Below, in pieces: positions 34,546 through 45,912 of a stretch of 64,000 nt of DNA. Location: assembly GCA_949752735.1 (NCBI GenBank), contig OX457036.1:6875692-6939691 (forward strand), read 5' to 3'. Under the pieces are notes generated by a model. That model had not been told where the DNA came from. It ran no database searches and saw only the letters and a program-made list of their open reading frames with translations. This DNA is from Lumbricus terrestris (taxonomy: Eukaryota > Annelida > Clitellata > Crassiclitellata > Lumbricidae). The stretch's first letter is position 1; every line of letters starts with the position of its first letter. The position numbers and the translations under genes were made by a program.

Positions 34546-34680
34546 GGGCTGTTGATTTAATCGCGTTAACGCTTGCGATTAACGCATAAAATATGTGCGA
34601 TTAAAAATGTTAACGCATTAATCGTACGCGATAAATAGATCTGATTAAAATGAAATCACAAAAAGAAAAAAAACTCGTTT
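34543..34680. mobile_element. Possible hAT end with ATTAACGC motifs
   Basis: It starts CTAGGGCTGTTGATTTAATC and has repeated GCGATTAACGC/GTTAACGC motifs in both orientations, as seen in many hAT termini. The opposite end was not found. Confidence 0.35.
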
Positions 34681-34719
34681 TAAACGGAACGCTCATACTT
34701 AAAACTGGTGATACATAAT

Positions 34720-34800
34720 ACATACCTGGGCGGAGTTTGGTTTCCGTTCCTGGAAGGGCTAAAGCCCTCAGGGGGGGGCTAAGCCTGGGAAAAAACCATT
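34720..34800. mobile_element. Possible hAT-type end
   Basis: CCTGGGCGGAGTTTGG followed by GGGCTAAAGCCCTCAGGGGG resembles the G-rich hAT-type ends elsewhere. No partner end. Confidence 0.3.
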
Positions 34801-34954
34801 CACACGGTAAAAAATGAATCTAGGTAAGTCAAAAGTAATTAGAAAGAATGCATTCAGTCTTTAAATGTTATGGATCTGTCCGTCAGAAATATATACACGG
34901 ACTATTCACGCTACTTGAGGTGTTAATCTAAATATAAGAGCTCCGCCACTGGTT

Positions 34955-35038
34955 GCACTCAGCCAGTGCCAGTCCCAAGCCTGGATATAGGAGGATGGTG
35001 TCGCTAATGATCTTTGTTGTCACACAGTGACGTTAACT
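34955..35038 (-). repeat. Family B dispersed repeat, copy 7
   Basis: GCCAGTGCCAGTCCCAAGCC, GGAGGATGGTGTCGC and CACACAGTGACGTTAAC are present. Confidence 0.75.
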
Positions 35039-35071
35039 GCATACTAGGGTATACTACCTAATCTAAATAAG

Positions 35072-35156
35072 AGCCGTATTATGCCAAGCATTTTTTCGAG
35101 CAAAACGACCTCTGTTGTCATAAGCCCTCGTCCAATCTGGATCCATCCTATTCTAA
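35072..35156 (+). repeat. Family A dispersed repeat, copy 5 (diverged)
   Basis: GTATTATGCCAAGC, CCTCTGTTGTCATAAGCCC and CTGGATCCATCC are present. Confidence 0.65.
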
Positions 35157-35302
35157 AATTCAAACCTCGTGTATAAAGTAAAGGCAGACACACAAACAAA
35201 GGCGTGTATGGAATCCTGTTCATTGTGCCACACGACTGATTAAGATTGGATCCTTTCGACCACGTCGATGCGTTCGTAGAATTTTATGATGGTGGACAGA
35301 AC

Positions 35303-35406
35303 GTAAAGATGGATGGATCCAGATTTGACGACGGATTAATTTATTTATGACAACAGAGGCCATTTCACTCGAATAAGATTTGCTTGGCATTATACAGCAC
35401 TTTTTC
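35303..35406 (-). repeat. Family A dispersed repeat, copy 6 (diverged)
   Basis: GATGGATGGATCCAGATTTG, ATGACAACAGAGGCC and TTATACAGCACTTTT are present. It faces copy 5. Confidence 0.65.
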
Positions 35407-35487
35407 AAATTGTCTCTATCTGCTGAATTTTTGGTCGAAAAATTTATACATGTAGGTATCTTTTCTTATGTAACTCAAAGCACCACT

Positions 35488-35604
35488 GAAAATGGATGGA
35501 TCCGATTTGACCAGGGTCTATGACAACAGAGGCCGTTACCCTGGGCAGAAATTTGCTCGGCGTATTACAGCACTTAAGAGCAAGGTACTGAGACCAGTTT
35601 TTTG
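35488..35604 (-). repeat. Family A dispersed repeat, copy 7
   Basis: Near-consensus core, with the extension GAGCAAGGTACTGAGACCAG that is also seen at 60670, showing the family is longer than its 90-bp core. Confidence 0.8.
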
Positions 35605-35649
35605 AATTTAAATCATTTTTGTATAGAATTATAGATTTATGGAATCGAA

Positions 35650-35960
35650 CTAAAAGGTGTCCATTATTTGATTATTTTCGTTTTACTAGCTGGCGGAAAT
35701 TTGAAACGTCGCCCATTACAATTATAGACGCCACTACTAAGCTGTCTGTGTCAAAGTGTCAGTTGTAGATCATCCAGCTATTACGGAATTTTGCATACTT
35801 GGCATTGGTAGCCTATAGTTGTATTCGAACATTAACAAAGCGTCATACGAATGGTTAGATGGACTCCCAACCCGGACCAGTGACATTAGCGGCAAACAGG
35901 AATGTTTATAGGTCCCTGGGGAACTGAGAGAAGATGATAATTATCAGGATCAAGTGAGAT
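35650..35960 (+). repeat. Paralogous tract T3, copy in unit 2
   Basis: It parallels 44730-45060: CGTCGCCCATTACAATTATA, TTTTGCATACTTGGCATTGG, GTTGTATTCGAACATTA, GACTCCCAACCCGGACCAGT and CAGGAATGTTTATAGG. It leads directly into the Olig fragment. Confidence 0.65.
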
Positions 35961-36004
35961 ATCATGACAGTGGTGAATCCAGGCTACAGAAATAAAACTC
36001 ATGT

Positions 36005-36078
36005 CCAATGCGAAGGGACCATCTGAGGGAGGATGTCGAAGATTGCCACTCTTCTGCTGGCTAAGAATTACATCCAAC
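36005..36078 (+). pseudogene. Olig-like bHLH fragment, array unit 2
   Basis: GATGTCGAAGATTGCCACTC then TTCTGCTGGCTAAGAATTAC corresponds to the loop and helix 2 ([14 protein letters not shown]) of the 53.1-kb gene. The basic region and helix 1 are missing upstream. A LINE fragment follows immediately, and the block resumes near 36400. Confidence 0.65.
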
Positions 36079-36089
36079 AGTCTTATCTA

Positions 36090-36450
36090 ATCTATAGTCT
36101 AATCTGACAAAGCGCTTCTCACAGCAGAGCTATTCAGAAGCGCTCTCAGCGTGACAGGCCCATGTAAAAAGAAATGTCTTCAAGCAGCGAACAGATGCAG
36201 GTGAATTTTCTACAAGAATCTTGCCACGAATTTCAGAAGAAAGGTGATTCCAAATTAAAGGACCAACAATAGCAAAAACCGGATGTTGGGTTAATGAGGT
36301 TCGTGATCTACACATGTAGGTTGAAATTAGCTCGATGAAATGCCTGTTCGACGATATCCACCGGGTATACGACGACACCAAAACATCGATTACATCAAGG
36401 GAGAAACAGATCCCGGTGTTACAGTAGTCGCGGACTTTGGAGTTCATTTA
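36090..36450 (-). pseudogene. L2/CR1-type LINE 3' end inserted in the Olig relic
   Basis: The minus frame contains LTQHPVFAIVGPLIWNHLSS and VRCLKTFLF, typical of L2/CR1 C-termini. It ends in AGCGCTTCTGAATAGCTCTG...AGAAGCGCTTTGTC, the family's hairpin tail. It separates Olig helix 2 from its downstream block. Confidence 0.75.
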
Positions 36451-37330
36451 TATCCTGCAATGGTTCTGATGTTGACCAACCCTTCGCGCACCCGTGCTCA
36501 CTCTGCGAAATGTCAGTCGAATTTTCTCCGACCTTCTTTAGATTTGATAGACCCACGGACACCAAAGGGGGACTATAGATATCCACATAAAATAGAACGA
36601 TCTGTGCGGTAATTTCAGATGAATCCACTGTCATCCAAGTAAGTCTGCCCTAATCCAATGGACGCATTAAGCTCTCTTATAAACGTCAAAAGCTCGTCAT
36701 CTAGCCTGTTCTGTTTGCTCACATGTTAGCTTAGAGCACTGTCTGGTGCTAAACAACCATGATCAGCCTTCAAGCTCACCCCAGCCGAGTCACTTCAACT
36801 CCAGTGTCTCGGATCTATACGTCAACTTTCAGATAATTATCGGTTTTCTGTGGAAGCCGGACAAAGCAATCGAGAAACGCCTTAACCGGAAAAACAAACA
36901 CACTTCAGCTGCCCATACGTCACATCTGACTGCGGTCTTTCTCTTCCAAATTCGTTTGTGTGACCTACTTGTCATCCTGGCCATACTTTCGTTTTGGGTG
37001 TGAAGCGAAACAAACAGCGTTTGTTGCAGTACAGTAACAGTAAACGATACTTGCAGCAGAACTTACATGCATCACGTTGTTGAATGATTGCGCCTTTGAT
37101 CTATAAACTATAAATGGATTTGGTTATTTCTTTTTGAGGGTGTTTAGAAACCGAATGGTAACAGTCAATATTATAACTGTCACTATTATTTGTCGTTGGA
37201 AGAAGTTGAATGAAATGCATGGATGACATTACTGTATGTACAGATAAGTAGACAAGCTGGTCGAGTTTAAATCTTCTGATTACCGATTGACATTCAATGG
37301 CGATAGTGAGTTCTTATATTTCAGCGGAAA
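36400..37330 (+). repeat. Olig-downstream block, unit 2
   Basis: CTGCAATGGTTCTGATGTTG, CAAAAGCTCGTCATCTAGCC, GCCTGTTCTGTTTGCTCACA, CATCGAGAAACGCC-like text (near 36865) and GTCGTTGGAAGAAGTT (37193) parallel the region after the 21.1-kb copy in the same order. Confidence 0.6.
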
Positions 37331-37591
37331 ATTCAAACAGAATAATAACGCCACTGTTTGTAATCGGACAATGCCAGCCAAAGTCTTTTGGTGTCTTGTA
37401 ATAGACACAGACAGCTTAGTGATCAATAAAAAGTATTGATTGGTGTTATCACACAATATTGTTTAAAGTAAACAAACATGTTATCCTGCATTAATGATAT
37501 TCGTTTACGGATTACTTCCGGTAATGACTTCATCAAAACTTCATGTCGTATATTCTGTATATGAAAATATTTAATTTTATTAATTTCTCGC

Positions 37592-37665
<74 letters not shown>

Positions 37666-37710
37666 GCGCGTGCGCGTGCGCGTGGCGCGCGCGCGTGTGT
37701 GTGTGTGTGT
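37592..37710. repeat. (AT)n(GT)n(GC)n compound microsatellite
   Basis: AT run, then GT run, then GCGC-rich stretch, then GT; may form Z-DNA-like or cruciform structure. Confidence 0.95.
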
Positions 37711-37899
37711 AATTATGAACATTTAAATAGCTCCGTACAAAAACCTGACGAAGGTTAAAAAAGATGGAGAAATGCATGGCTTATAGTCACCTTGCAATGG
37801 TATTTAAATTTATGTTGCTAGTCCATGATCAGTGTTTATTTACCCACATCAAGTCTTATTTAATAATGGAACCATGCTTCAAGTCTGCATATTTTGCAG

Positions 37900-38175
37900 T
37901 TTAAATATGATGTCTACAAGTCGAGATCTACCTTTGTATGTCTGCCCATTGGTGCAACTGGTCAGTTTGGCTCAACTAGCGCTACTGGAAGAAGTGAAAT
38001 CACTGGAACCAGTGGATCAACAGGTTCCTCTGGTCGGACTGGATGCGCTGGTGCATCAGAGACATCTGGCGCCAGAGGTATTACTGTTGTCAGAACGAAA
38101 GTAACTAGAATTAAACTCAATATCAAAGCAATTGGTGAGGGAATATTTATTGCGTCTATGGATAGACAAAGAAAG
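37900..38175 (+). CDS. Collagen-like exon of unknown gene
   Basis: An exon of exactly 92 codons is bounded by a splice acceptor (ATATTTTGCAG|) and a donor (AGAAAG|GTATGT), phase 0 at both sides. It encodes FKYDVYKSRSTFVCLPIGAT, then about fourteen imperfect Gly-X-Y triplets rich in Thr and Ser (GTSGSTGSSGRTGCAGA), then a charged non-collagen segment (KVTRIKLNIKAIGEGIFIAS). Short Gly-Ser/Thr repeats of this kind occur in collagen-like secreted proteins. A few triplets lack glycine (SAT, EIT, ETS positions). Neighbouring exons were not identified, so it may be a lone relic. Confidence 0.45.
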
Positions 38176-38329
38176 GTATGTTATATGATTTTTTATTATT
38201 ACTCATGATACTATCATACTTCAATAAGTATTATTTACTGTTAATAATTATAAGTACAGATTATATATTTATAATTATTATTTAAATGTCTTCTTACGTG
38301 TGCGATCTTTCACATTTCAAACAGTCAAT

Positions 38330-38753
38330 TTACAAAATATTTTTATCCTTGAAAACCAATTGAAATCACATCCTTTGAACATCCTTGGCTTCCAAATTCT
38401 TGTAGTTTAGTAGTTCTTGCTTGATATGTGTTCCATTTGTAGCAATTGCTGCTAATTGTTTATTGGTCTGCAATTCATGACCGTGTTGGACAACATGGAT
38501 AAGCTGATTCCAGTGCTATACAGTGAGCTTGTATAATAATACTCACGTCCACAGTTATTCAATAGTACGGTCTGACATAAGTCTAACTGAACTGAGGAAT
38601 TTGTACAACAATAAAGCATTTTTTGGCAGTAATAATCATAAAATATCTTGAACCACTCTAGGTATTCAATGCCATTGTTCCTAATATTGTTAACGCCGAT
38701 GTTATCCGGAACATCCAGAGAATATATGTTACGTTGAGAGAAATACAATATAT
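38330..38753. repeat. Tract T6, copy A left part
   Basis: It parallels 42195-42570 (TTGCTTGATATGTGTTCCAT, GTGTTGGACAACATGGATAA, CTTGAACCACTCTAGGTATT). It continues after the RTE insertion at 42064-42180. Confidence 0.8.
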
Positions 38754-41700
38754 CACCTGGTCACCTGGTGCCGTCAGCTCTTGGAGCTCTGGCGATATTC
38801 TTGATGTATCCTCTCCAGTGTCCCCTCTCTCTTGTTGCCTCTCTCAGCTCCTCCAAGTTCATGCCAGACTTTTCCTGTACCTCATCCAACCATCTCTTCC
38901 TTGGTCTTCCGCGTCTCCTCCTTCCCTCACCGCATGCCGTCATCAGCTCCTTCTCCAAACCGTTAGATCTCATCACATGGCCGAAGTAGCTCAATTTCCT
39001 CCAAGTCGCTGTTTGCTGTAGTGTCTCATCTCTCTCTATTCCGAGCTCCTCACGCACCGATTCGTTAGTTCTCTTCTCCGTCCATGAAATCCTTAACATT
39101 TTTCTCCAAATCCACATCTCGCACGCGTTGATTTTCTTTTCCATATCCAGTGTCTTTGTCCATGTTTCGCATCCATATAGGACGACCGGGAAGATCAGTG
39201 CTCTTACCAGTCTTTTCTTTGTTTCCCTGCTCACATATTTATCTTTCCAAATATTTCCCAGACCGTTCATTGCCGTTTTTCCCATTGATACCCTCCGCCT
39301 TATTTCCATATCACATCTTCCCTCCTTCTCTAACATAGATCCCAGGAATGTGAAGCTCGATACTACCTCTATCGTTTCTCCATCCACCTCAAAGTTTTCC
39401 CATGTTGCAGTTGTCATAACTTTTGTTTTCTTTACATTGAAGTATAGTCCCGCCTTTTCGCTTTCCATCCTGACTCTTCTTATTAACTCGGCCAGGTCGT
39501 CCTTCTTACCCGCCAATAATGTCGTATCATCAGCGTACCTCAAATTATTCAGTATTTTCCCCGCTATCCTTACCCCCTCTGTTGCCTCCTCCAATCCAGC
39601 CCTCCTCATAATTCTCTCGGCATACAGATTGAACAGGAAAGGGGACAAAATGCACCCCTGCCTCACTCCTTTCCTTATTTTAAATTTCTCTGTGTCTCCA
39701 TATTCAGTTCTTATAACCGCCTCTTGATCCACGTAAAGGCCTTTCAGTAGTTTAACCAGATGCTTCGGAATTCCCATCTCGATTAGTGTCCTCCACAGTA
39801 GTGTATGGTCTATGCAATCAAACGCCTTGCTGTAGTCTATAAAACACATATGCACCTCTTGCCCGTACTCCCTCTGTCTCTCCATAATCCACCTTATATT
39901 GGCGATGTGATCACGCGTTCCACGCGCCTTCCTGAATCCCGCTTGGTTGGCTGGTAATTCTCTTTCAATTGTCTTCTCCATTCTTTTGTGGATTATTTTG
40001 AGTAGTATTTTGCTCGTGTGCGATATCATCGCTATCGTTCGATAATTTCCACACTCTCTCGCGTCTCCTTTCTTGAATATTGGTATGAACACTGACCTTT
40101 TCCAATCCTCCGGCCACTCCCCAGTTCTCCAGATTTGATTGCATAGCTTTGTAATAGTCCTCACCACTGCTTCATCTCCCGCTTTTACCAGTTCTATAGG
40201 TATTCCATCGTGTCCTGGCGCTTTGTTGTCCTTTAACTGTTTTATCGCCCACTCCACCTCTGCCTCCAATATCTCTGGTTCGTTTTCAACTTCCTCTATT
40301 TTGATGTTTTCCTTCACGACACGTTCGTCCTCCTTGTACAGCTCTTCCGTATACTCTCTCCACCTTGCCTTCATCTCCTCCTCGTCTCCTATTATCTTCC
40401 CATCCTTTGTCTTGAGTGATCCCATTCTAGGGCCTGCTGTCTTTGTTATTTCCTTTATCTTTGCGAACAGTTCTTTAGTTCTTCCTTTCTTCCCTTCTTC
40501 CTCCATCTCCTTGCACATTTCTTTGAGATGGTTTTCCTTATCCTCCCTTGCCTTCATTTGGAAGGCCTTATTCAATGTTTTTACCCTATCCCTATTCCCT
40601 TCCTTTTTTGCTACTCTCCTTTCCATTGCCACCTCAATGGCCTCTTTGGATAGCCATGGTGTAATTTTCCTTGACGTTTTCTTTGGTACATGTTTCTCCG
40701 CCGCCTCCTGAATCGCAGTTTTCATCTTTGTCCATAGCTTGTTTGCATCCTCCTCTTCCGTTGTATCGTCTCTCTCTAAGATCTCAAACCTATTCATTAT
40801 CTCCACCCTGTATTCTGGTGTTATGCCTTTGCAATCGAAACTGGTCAGTCTTTTGCCTCTCTTCAACTTCTTCAACTTTAGCTGTAATGTAGCCACTATT
40901 ATCTCGTGGTCTGTTCCGCAATCCGCCCCCGGTCTTGTTCTTACATCTTTTATCGTGCTCTTCCATCTTTTGTTCACCAACACGTAGTCGATCTGATTCC
41001 TGTGTTTTCCATCCGGCGTCGTCCATGTATAAAGTCTTCTTTTCGGTTGTTCGAACCATGTGTTCATTATTCGTAGTTCATTGGAATCGCAGAACTCCAG
41101 CATTCTCTCCCCTGCCTCGTTTCGTACACCCAGTCCGTACTTACCCACTACTTCTTCCCATCCACTTCTGTCCTCACCAACTTTCGCGTTGAAGTCACCC
41201 ATAATCACCAGTATGTCTCCCCTCGGTGTTGTGTCAATTGTCCCTTGCAGGTCTAAGTAGAAAGCTTCTTGTTCCTCCTCTGCCGCCATCGCTGAAGGGG
41301 CATAAACCTGTATGATTGTCGTATTGATCCTTCCTCACCTAAATCTTACACTCAGTACTCTGTCACTCACTGTATTATACCCCATTATCGCATCAGCGCT
41401 CTTCCTATCGAACATGATTGCAACTCCATTCCTCCCCCTCTCCTCCTGCCCCGACATTACTATCTTAAAACCGTTCCATCTGAAGTGTCCTTTTCCCTTC
41501 CATCTGGTCTCACATAATCCCAGTATCGCTATATCCATCCTTCCCATCTCTTTTTGAATGATGTCCATCTTCCCACTCTGCATGCTTCTGACGTTCCACG
41601 TTCCGACCTTCATAGATTTTTTGCAGCTCATGTCAAGTCTTTGCTTCATGGCCATATCCACCGCTGGACGTCCTTTCGGCTTTGGTCCTGTGGCTTCATT

Positions 41701-42063
41701 CGAACCCGTAGCTCCCGACTCGTCAATGTGCTCTTCCTCAGTAGCCATTAAGTCACCCTCAGGCCTGAGGGTCTCACCCTTGGTGACTATCGTTGATTTC
41801 CTTCTTGGATACATCATGAATTTTCTTGGCAAAGATAAGGGGTGGTTTGCCATTGCCTTCCCCCCGTTTGCCGTCCGTGCCCGTTCGTTCACCCCTCCAT
41901 ACGGAGGGGTTACTAACAGGTCGCCCCACGAGAAGGTGGGCACGGTGGACTTTGGTTCGCCAGCCCAGGTCGGTTCCGAGTCTACGCTCCAATTGGAGTC
42001 GTCGGTCAGGTCTCCTCCCTGCTTTACTCACGTGAATGAGTGACTGACAAACCTTTGCGACCC
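38754..42063 (-). mobile_element. Near-full-length RTE-clade LINE, 3.31 kb
   Basis: It is flanked by a perfect 10-bp duplication TACAATATAT (38744-38753 and 42064-42073). The 3' end lies at the left, where the stop codon at 38758-38760 is followed only by a short CCAGGTG tail, as in RTE elements. The 5' end at 42063 begins AGGGTCGCAAAGGTTTGTC. The flanks match an uninterrupted paralog at 42.57 kb, so the whole inserted segment is defined. Length agrees with complete RTE elements of about 3.2-3.3 kb. Confidence 0.93.
38758..41943 (-). pseudogene. RTE polyprotein (endonuclease-reverse transcriptase), one in-frame TGA
   Basis: One reading frame runs from about 41943 to 38758, broken only by a TGA at 41332-41334. 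The N-terminal part has VGTWNVRSMQSGKMD and LGLCETRWKGKG, an APE-type endonuclease start. After the stop come GRINTTIIQVYAPSA, GDFNAKVG (near residue 31 of the second frame) and GADCGTDHE (near 121). The RT has CGNYRTIAMISHTSK (about 413), FIDYSKAFD (about 483), GVRQGCILSPFLFN (about 541) and LRYADD with the catalytic aspartates at about 587-588. The C-terminal part has KRRTNESVREEL and GRRRRGRPRKRWLDEV. It resembles the BovB/RTE group. The stop is likely a CGA-to-TGA change; otherwise the frame is intact, indicating recent insertion. Confidence 0.93.
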
Positions 42064-42680
42064 TACAATATATAGCATTCATTATTCACAATATAATGGT
42101 GTTTAAGCCGATCATGGCATTATCAGCGGTGAGTCATCGGTTGATTTATTCTGTTTTAGACGTCTTGCAACTTACTATACAGGCTACTACATCACGATAA
42201 TAAGTGCAACCACATCCTTTCTACATCCATGGCTTCTTGCTTGATATGTGTTCCATTGTAGCAATTGCTGCTAATTGTGTATTGGTCTGCAATCCAGGAC
42301 CGTGTTGGACAACATGGATAAGCTGATTCCAGTGCTAATACGGTGAGCTTGTATAATTATATTCACGTCCACAGTTATTCAACAGTACCGTCTGACAGCA
42401 GCCTAACTGAATTGCTGAACTTGATCCAATCATAAAGAAATTTTTTGGTAGCAATAATTATATTTATTCAAATCTTGAACCACTCTAGGTATTCAATGCC
42501 ATTGTTGCTAAGATTGTAAACGCTGATGTTGCCCACAACATCGTGATAATACATTGTACGTTGAGAAATGCAATATATAGCGTCCTTTATCTATAATATA
42601 ATGGTGTTTAAGCCGATCAGGGTATAATCAGTGGTGAGTTATCGATTGATTCATTTCATTTTAGACCTCTTGCGGCTTAC
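42064..42680. repeat. Tract T6: end of copy A and all of copy B
   Basis: 42074-42180 completes copy A (ATAATGGTGTTTAAGCCGAT). 42195-42680 is a second copy in tandem without the RTE, running from CATCCTTTCTACATCC to GCAATATATAGCG and ATAATGGTGTTTAAGCCGAT. Non-coding by eye. Confidence 0.85.
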
Positions 42681-42832
42681 CATAGAGTTTTCTAATTCAC
42701 GATGATAACAAATCATGGATGATGATGTCGACGACGATGATGAAGAAGTCTGCTTGACGCTGTAATTGAACCAAATCGCGGTTTTTTCATCGGTCATTGA
42801 AACTAGGACTCAAATAAAACTGTTCAAAATCA

Positions 42833-43073
<241 letters not shown>

Positions 43074-43079
43074 TCTTTA

Positions 43080-44200
43080 ATCATTGTGTGGTTATTAAGT
43101 TCTTCAAGTGGGTGTTATTTCGGTTGCTTCATAAACTAGAACTATAATAAATTGACTCAATTAAAGAAATTCGAATAGCATAAAAATGATTTTAACAATC
43201 ATAACATAGGTACAGTCCATTTAGATCGCTGACAGCCAGTTTTATGTTAGTTTCACTGAACACAATAATGCTAATTGTTTTAAACAATTATTAGTTCCAT
43301 GGAACCAAAACTGGAATTTAAACAATTGTTCCGAGGTGAGAATGAAAAAAGAATAAAATTCTCAATATTTTGCTCAGACTAGAACGGAGTGGATGAAAAA
43401 CAACATATTTCAAACATGTTAATGGTTGTGCGCTGTGACGGCGGCTCTTGATTTGAATGACGATTCGTCGCTATCGTAAGATAAACAAGACTTACTTACT
43501 TAGACTTAGTTCCTCCTGTTCCGATTGGAGCATTGGTCGACATGATAAACTCTGCGTCTCCGTAGATGATAATTATACTCTATGAATAATATATATATTT
43601 TTAAGGGTCTCATCCGCGTTATTTAATGTGCTTGCGAGTTGACCAAATTTCCGGTCTTGAATTAGCGAAAGAGGACATATAAAATTGGACAAATAGGTGT
43701 TTATCTAAAGTTTTACTGGTTGAAATCCGAATCTGGTGCATTTTTTTAATTATGTTGAAGGCAAACAATTTTGTCTGTCAGTGCGAAATAGTAGATGCGA
43801 AAACTGGCTCAGTGATCAACAACGGGAAGAACGCAACAAATTTAAAAGAATCGCGTATACGTCGCTGTCACCAGAAAGTGATTACAGCGATCGAAGCAAT
43901 TTTAATTACTCGACTGGAGTTACTCATACGTGACTCATGAATGTCCGCTCTTATTGTATAGCATTCAAAGCGCAAAGAACTGCTTTTAACAAAAGACAAT
44001 ATCTTATGAAACCATTGAGCATTTGTACTTTCTACAGTAATTAATAATTATCGACTCTGGGCGTGAAACTAACGATGGCAGATAAAACAGCGTTTCATAA
44101 GTTAAATTCAACGACGGACCCAAGGTTTAAAGTACCAGATAGAAGTAGAAAACCTATTTAACATGAATTCCGTCGTCCTCCTCGCCTACCCAGGTCTATG
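43080..44200. other. Spacer, no recognised gene
   Basis: AT-rich; 60-70-codon frames near 43740-43940 show no domain. Confidence 0.4.
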
Positions 44201-44209
44201 ACTGACACT

Positions 44210-45640
44210 TCAAGAGGTTAGATGGTGTTTGAGTCAAAAATCTTATGGCTACCCCATTCCGCTTACTATCCATGCTGGTTCCAAATGACGAACCCACCCA
44301 TTTTCCTAAGATCTCAATTTTTAGTCTTCCGGAACGACATCTGTCGTTGCAGTTTATTGACTAAGTCCGTCACGACTGGCTGAACCAATCAGAGTTTAGC
44401 GAATGGTGTCAATGGTATCAGAAGTAAAAAATATGATAATTAAACTTTGTTTATCGATACTTACTCGCTCACTTACTTTCGCGCAAATAGGAATTTACGG
44501 GCAATCGGAAATGCGTAGCCGACCAATATCAATACGATCAACAGTCAAACATGCATGGGGTCTTATTCTACTTTCTTCTCAACTTCGGTTTTACAGCCGA
44601 ACGGGTAAACAATCACCCATAAGATCATTGCCTTTATCAGTTGAACTTTGGTCGAATTTCACATTGGTCCTTTTTCACATGACTTACCACTGCCGATTGT
44701 TATTTATATATCTTTTATGAAATCTGATAAAAGGTGTCGAACTGTGATCATTTTATAAATTCTTTTCTAAACCTAACTGAAATTACACTTTGGTAACGTC
44801 GCCCATGATGTCACTATTAAGCTACCTTTGTCAAATTGTCAACTGTGGATCCACCAACTTTGACGGCACGTTTGCATACTTAGTATTGATAAAGTTGTAT
44901 TCGAACACTAGTAAAGCGACATTCTAATAGTTAGCTGGACTCCCAACCCAGACCAGTGTCATTACTGACAGACAGGAATGTTTACATATGCCTGTGGAAC
45001 TGAGAGGTGATGAAATCAGGAGCTGAAGTGGGAAATCCTGATAATTTAAAATGCAGCTAGAATAGCTTTTGTCCTACGACCACTGAAAATTACCTGTTAA
45101 AAACTTTCTATCGACTTATGCTGATTACCGTTATTGCCAAAAGATTCTATTCCAAGCAACAACCACTCAGACAAACAGACATGATGGCAGACAGATAGAC
45201 ACACAGACACGCAGACAGCCGGTCAGCGTACTGAATAACGCGGAGATCCCTGGCAGGGCTTTTTTAACGTGCAGTTGTACACAAAATGTGCAGTTCTAAA
45301 TGAATTTGTGCAGTTGTAGAAGCATTTCTGTACAGTTAAAACTAGCAAAAAATGGCCATTGTCATTCTATTGTGAGTAATTTACGATGGAGAATGGGAAG
45401 GAAAAGAATGGGTTGTGCAGTTCTAAAAATTCCTTAAAAACAGCCCTGATCCCTGGTTACGGCGATTCGCAGCGCAACCACGGATTCAACTCTCTTTCAT
45501 GTGCTGGATGGAAATTGCAAACTCACACCAGAGTCAAGACGCACGTGTGAATAGTATCTCCATTCACTTAGTTGAGCTTGGTTAAAGAATGTCTCGAAGT
45601 GACCATGACGATATAGCAGTCAGTTCTTGCCTGAAACTAC
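44210..45640 (+). repeat. Paralogous tracts T2-T3-T1 in order, unit 3
   Basis: T2 at 44210-44720 (GACTGGCTGAACCAATCAGA), T3 at 44730-45060 (GACTCCCAACCCAGACCAGT, GACAGACAGGAATGTTT) and T1 at 45090-45600 (GATTCGCAGCGCAACCACGG) lie consecutively. The same order, more spread out, occurs at 26.6, 29.05 and 30.84 kb. Confidence 0.6.
45254..45448. mobile_element. hAT-type MITE, 195 bp
   Basis: Termini CAGGGCTTTTTTAACG and the inverse of CAGGGCTGTTTTTAAGG are flanked by a perfect 8-bp duplication ATCCCTGG (45246-45253 and 45449-45456). It contains three GTGCAGTT(C/G)TA motifs. The paralog at 12.30 kb shows the single uninterrupted site. Confidence 0.88.
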
Positions 45641-45837
45641 ATGTATCTCCTTTGTAGGCCATGGTGCTTCATCGGCAGATTTAACCATATTGTTCCATTC
45701 TATGGTATGGAGGAGTACACCTGAGATCCAAATGCATTTACTTTAAGAAGACGTTCCTATTCCGGGGTCATATACAGCACTGCCATGTCATTGATACTGC
45801 TGTTACATACCTTGACCAATTTAAAACCCTCGCACGT

Positions 45838-45895
<58 letters not shown>

Positions 45896-45912
45896 GCACG
45901 CACGCACGCACA
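45838..45912. repeat. (AC)n(GCAC)n microsatellite
   Basis: AC run followed by CGCACGCACG; the end of it forms part of a 48-bp duplicated target. Confidence 0.95.

Noticed and set aside
39128..41260. Plus-strand frames of 60-200 codons opposite the RTE element
   Set aside because: They are antisense shadows of the RTE polyprotein, which alone shows conserved motifs.
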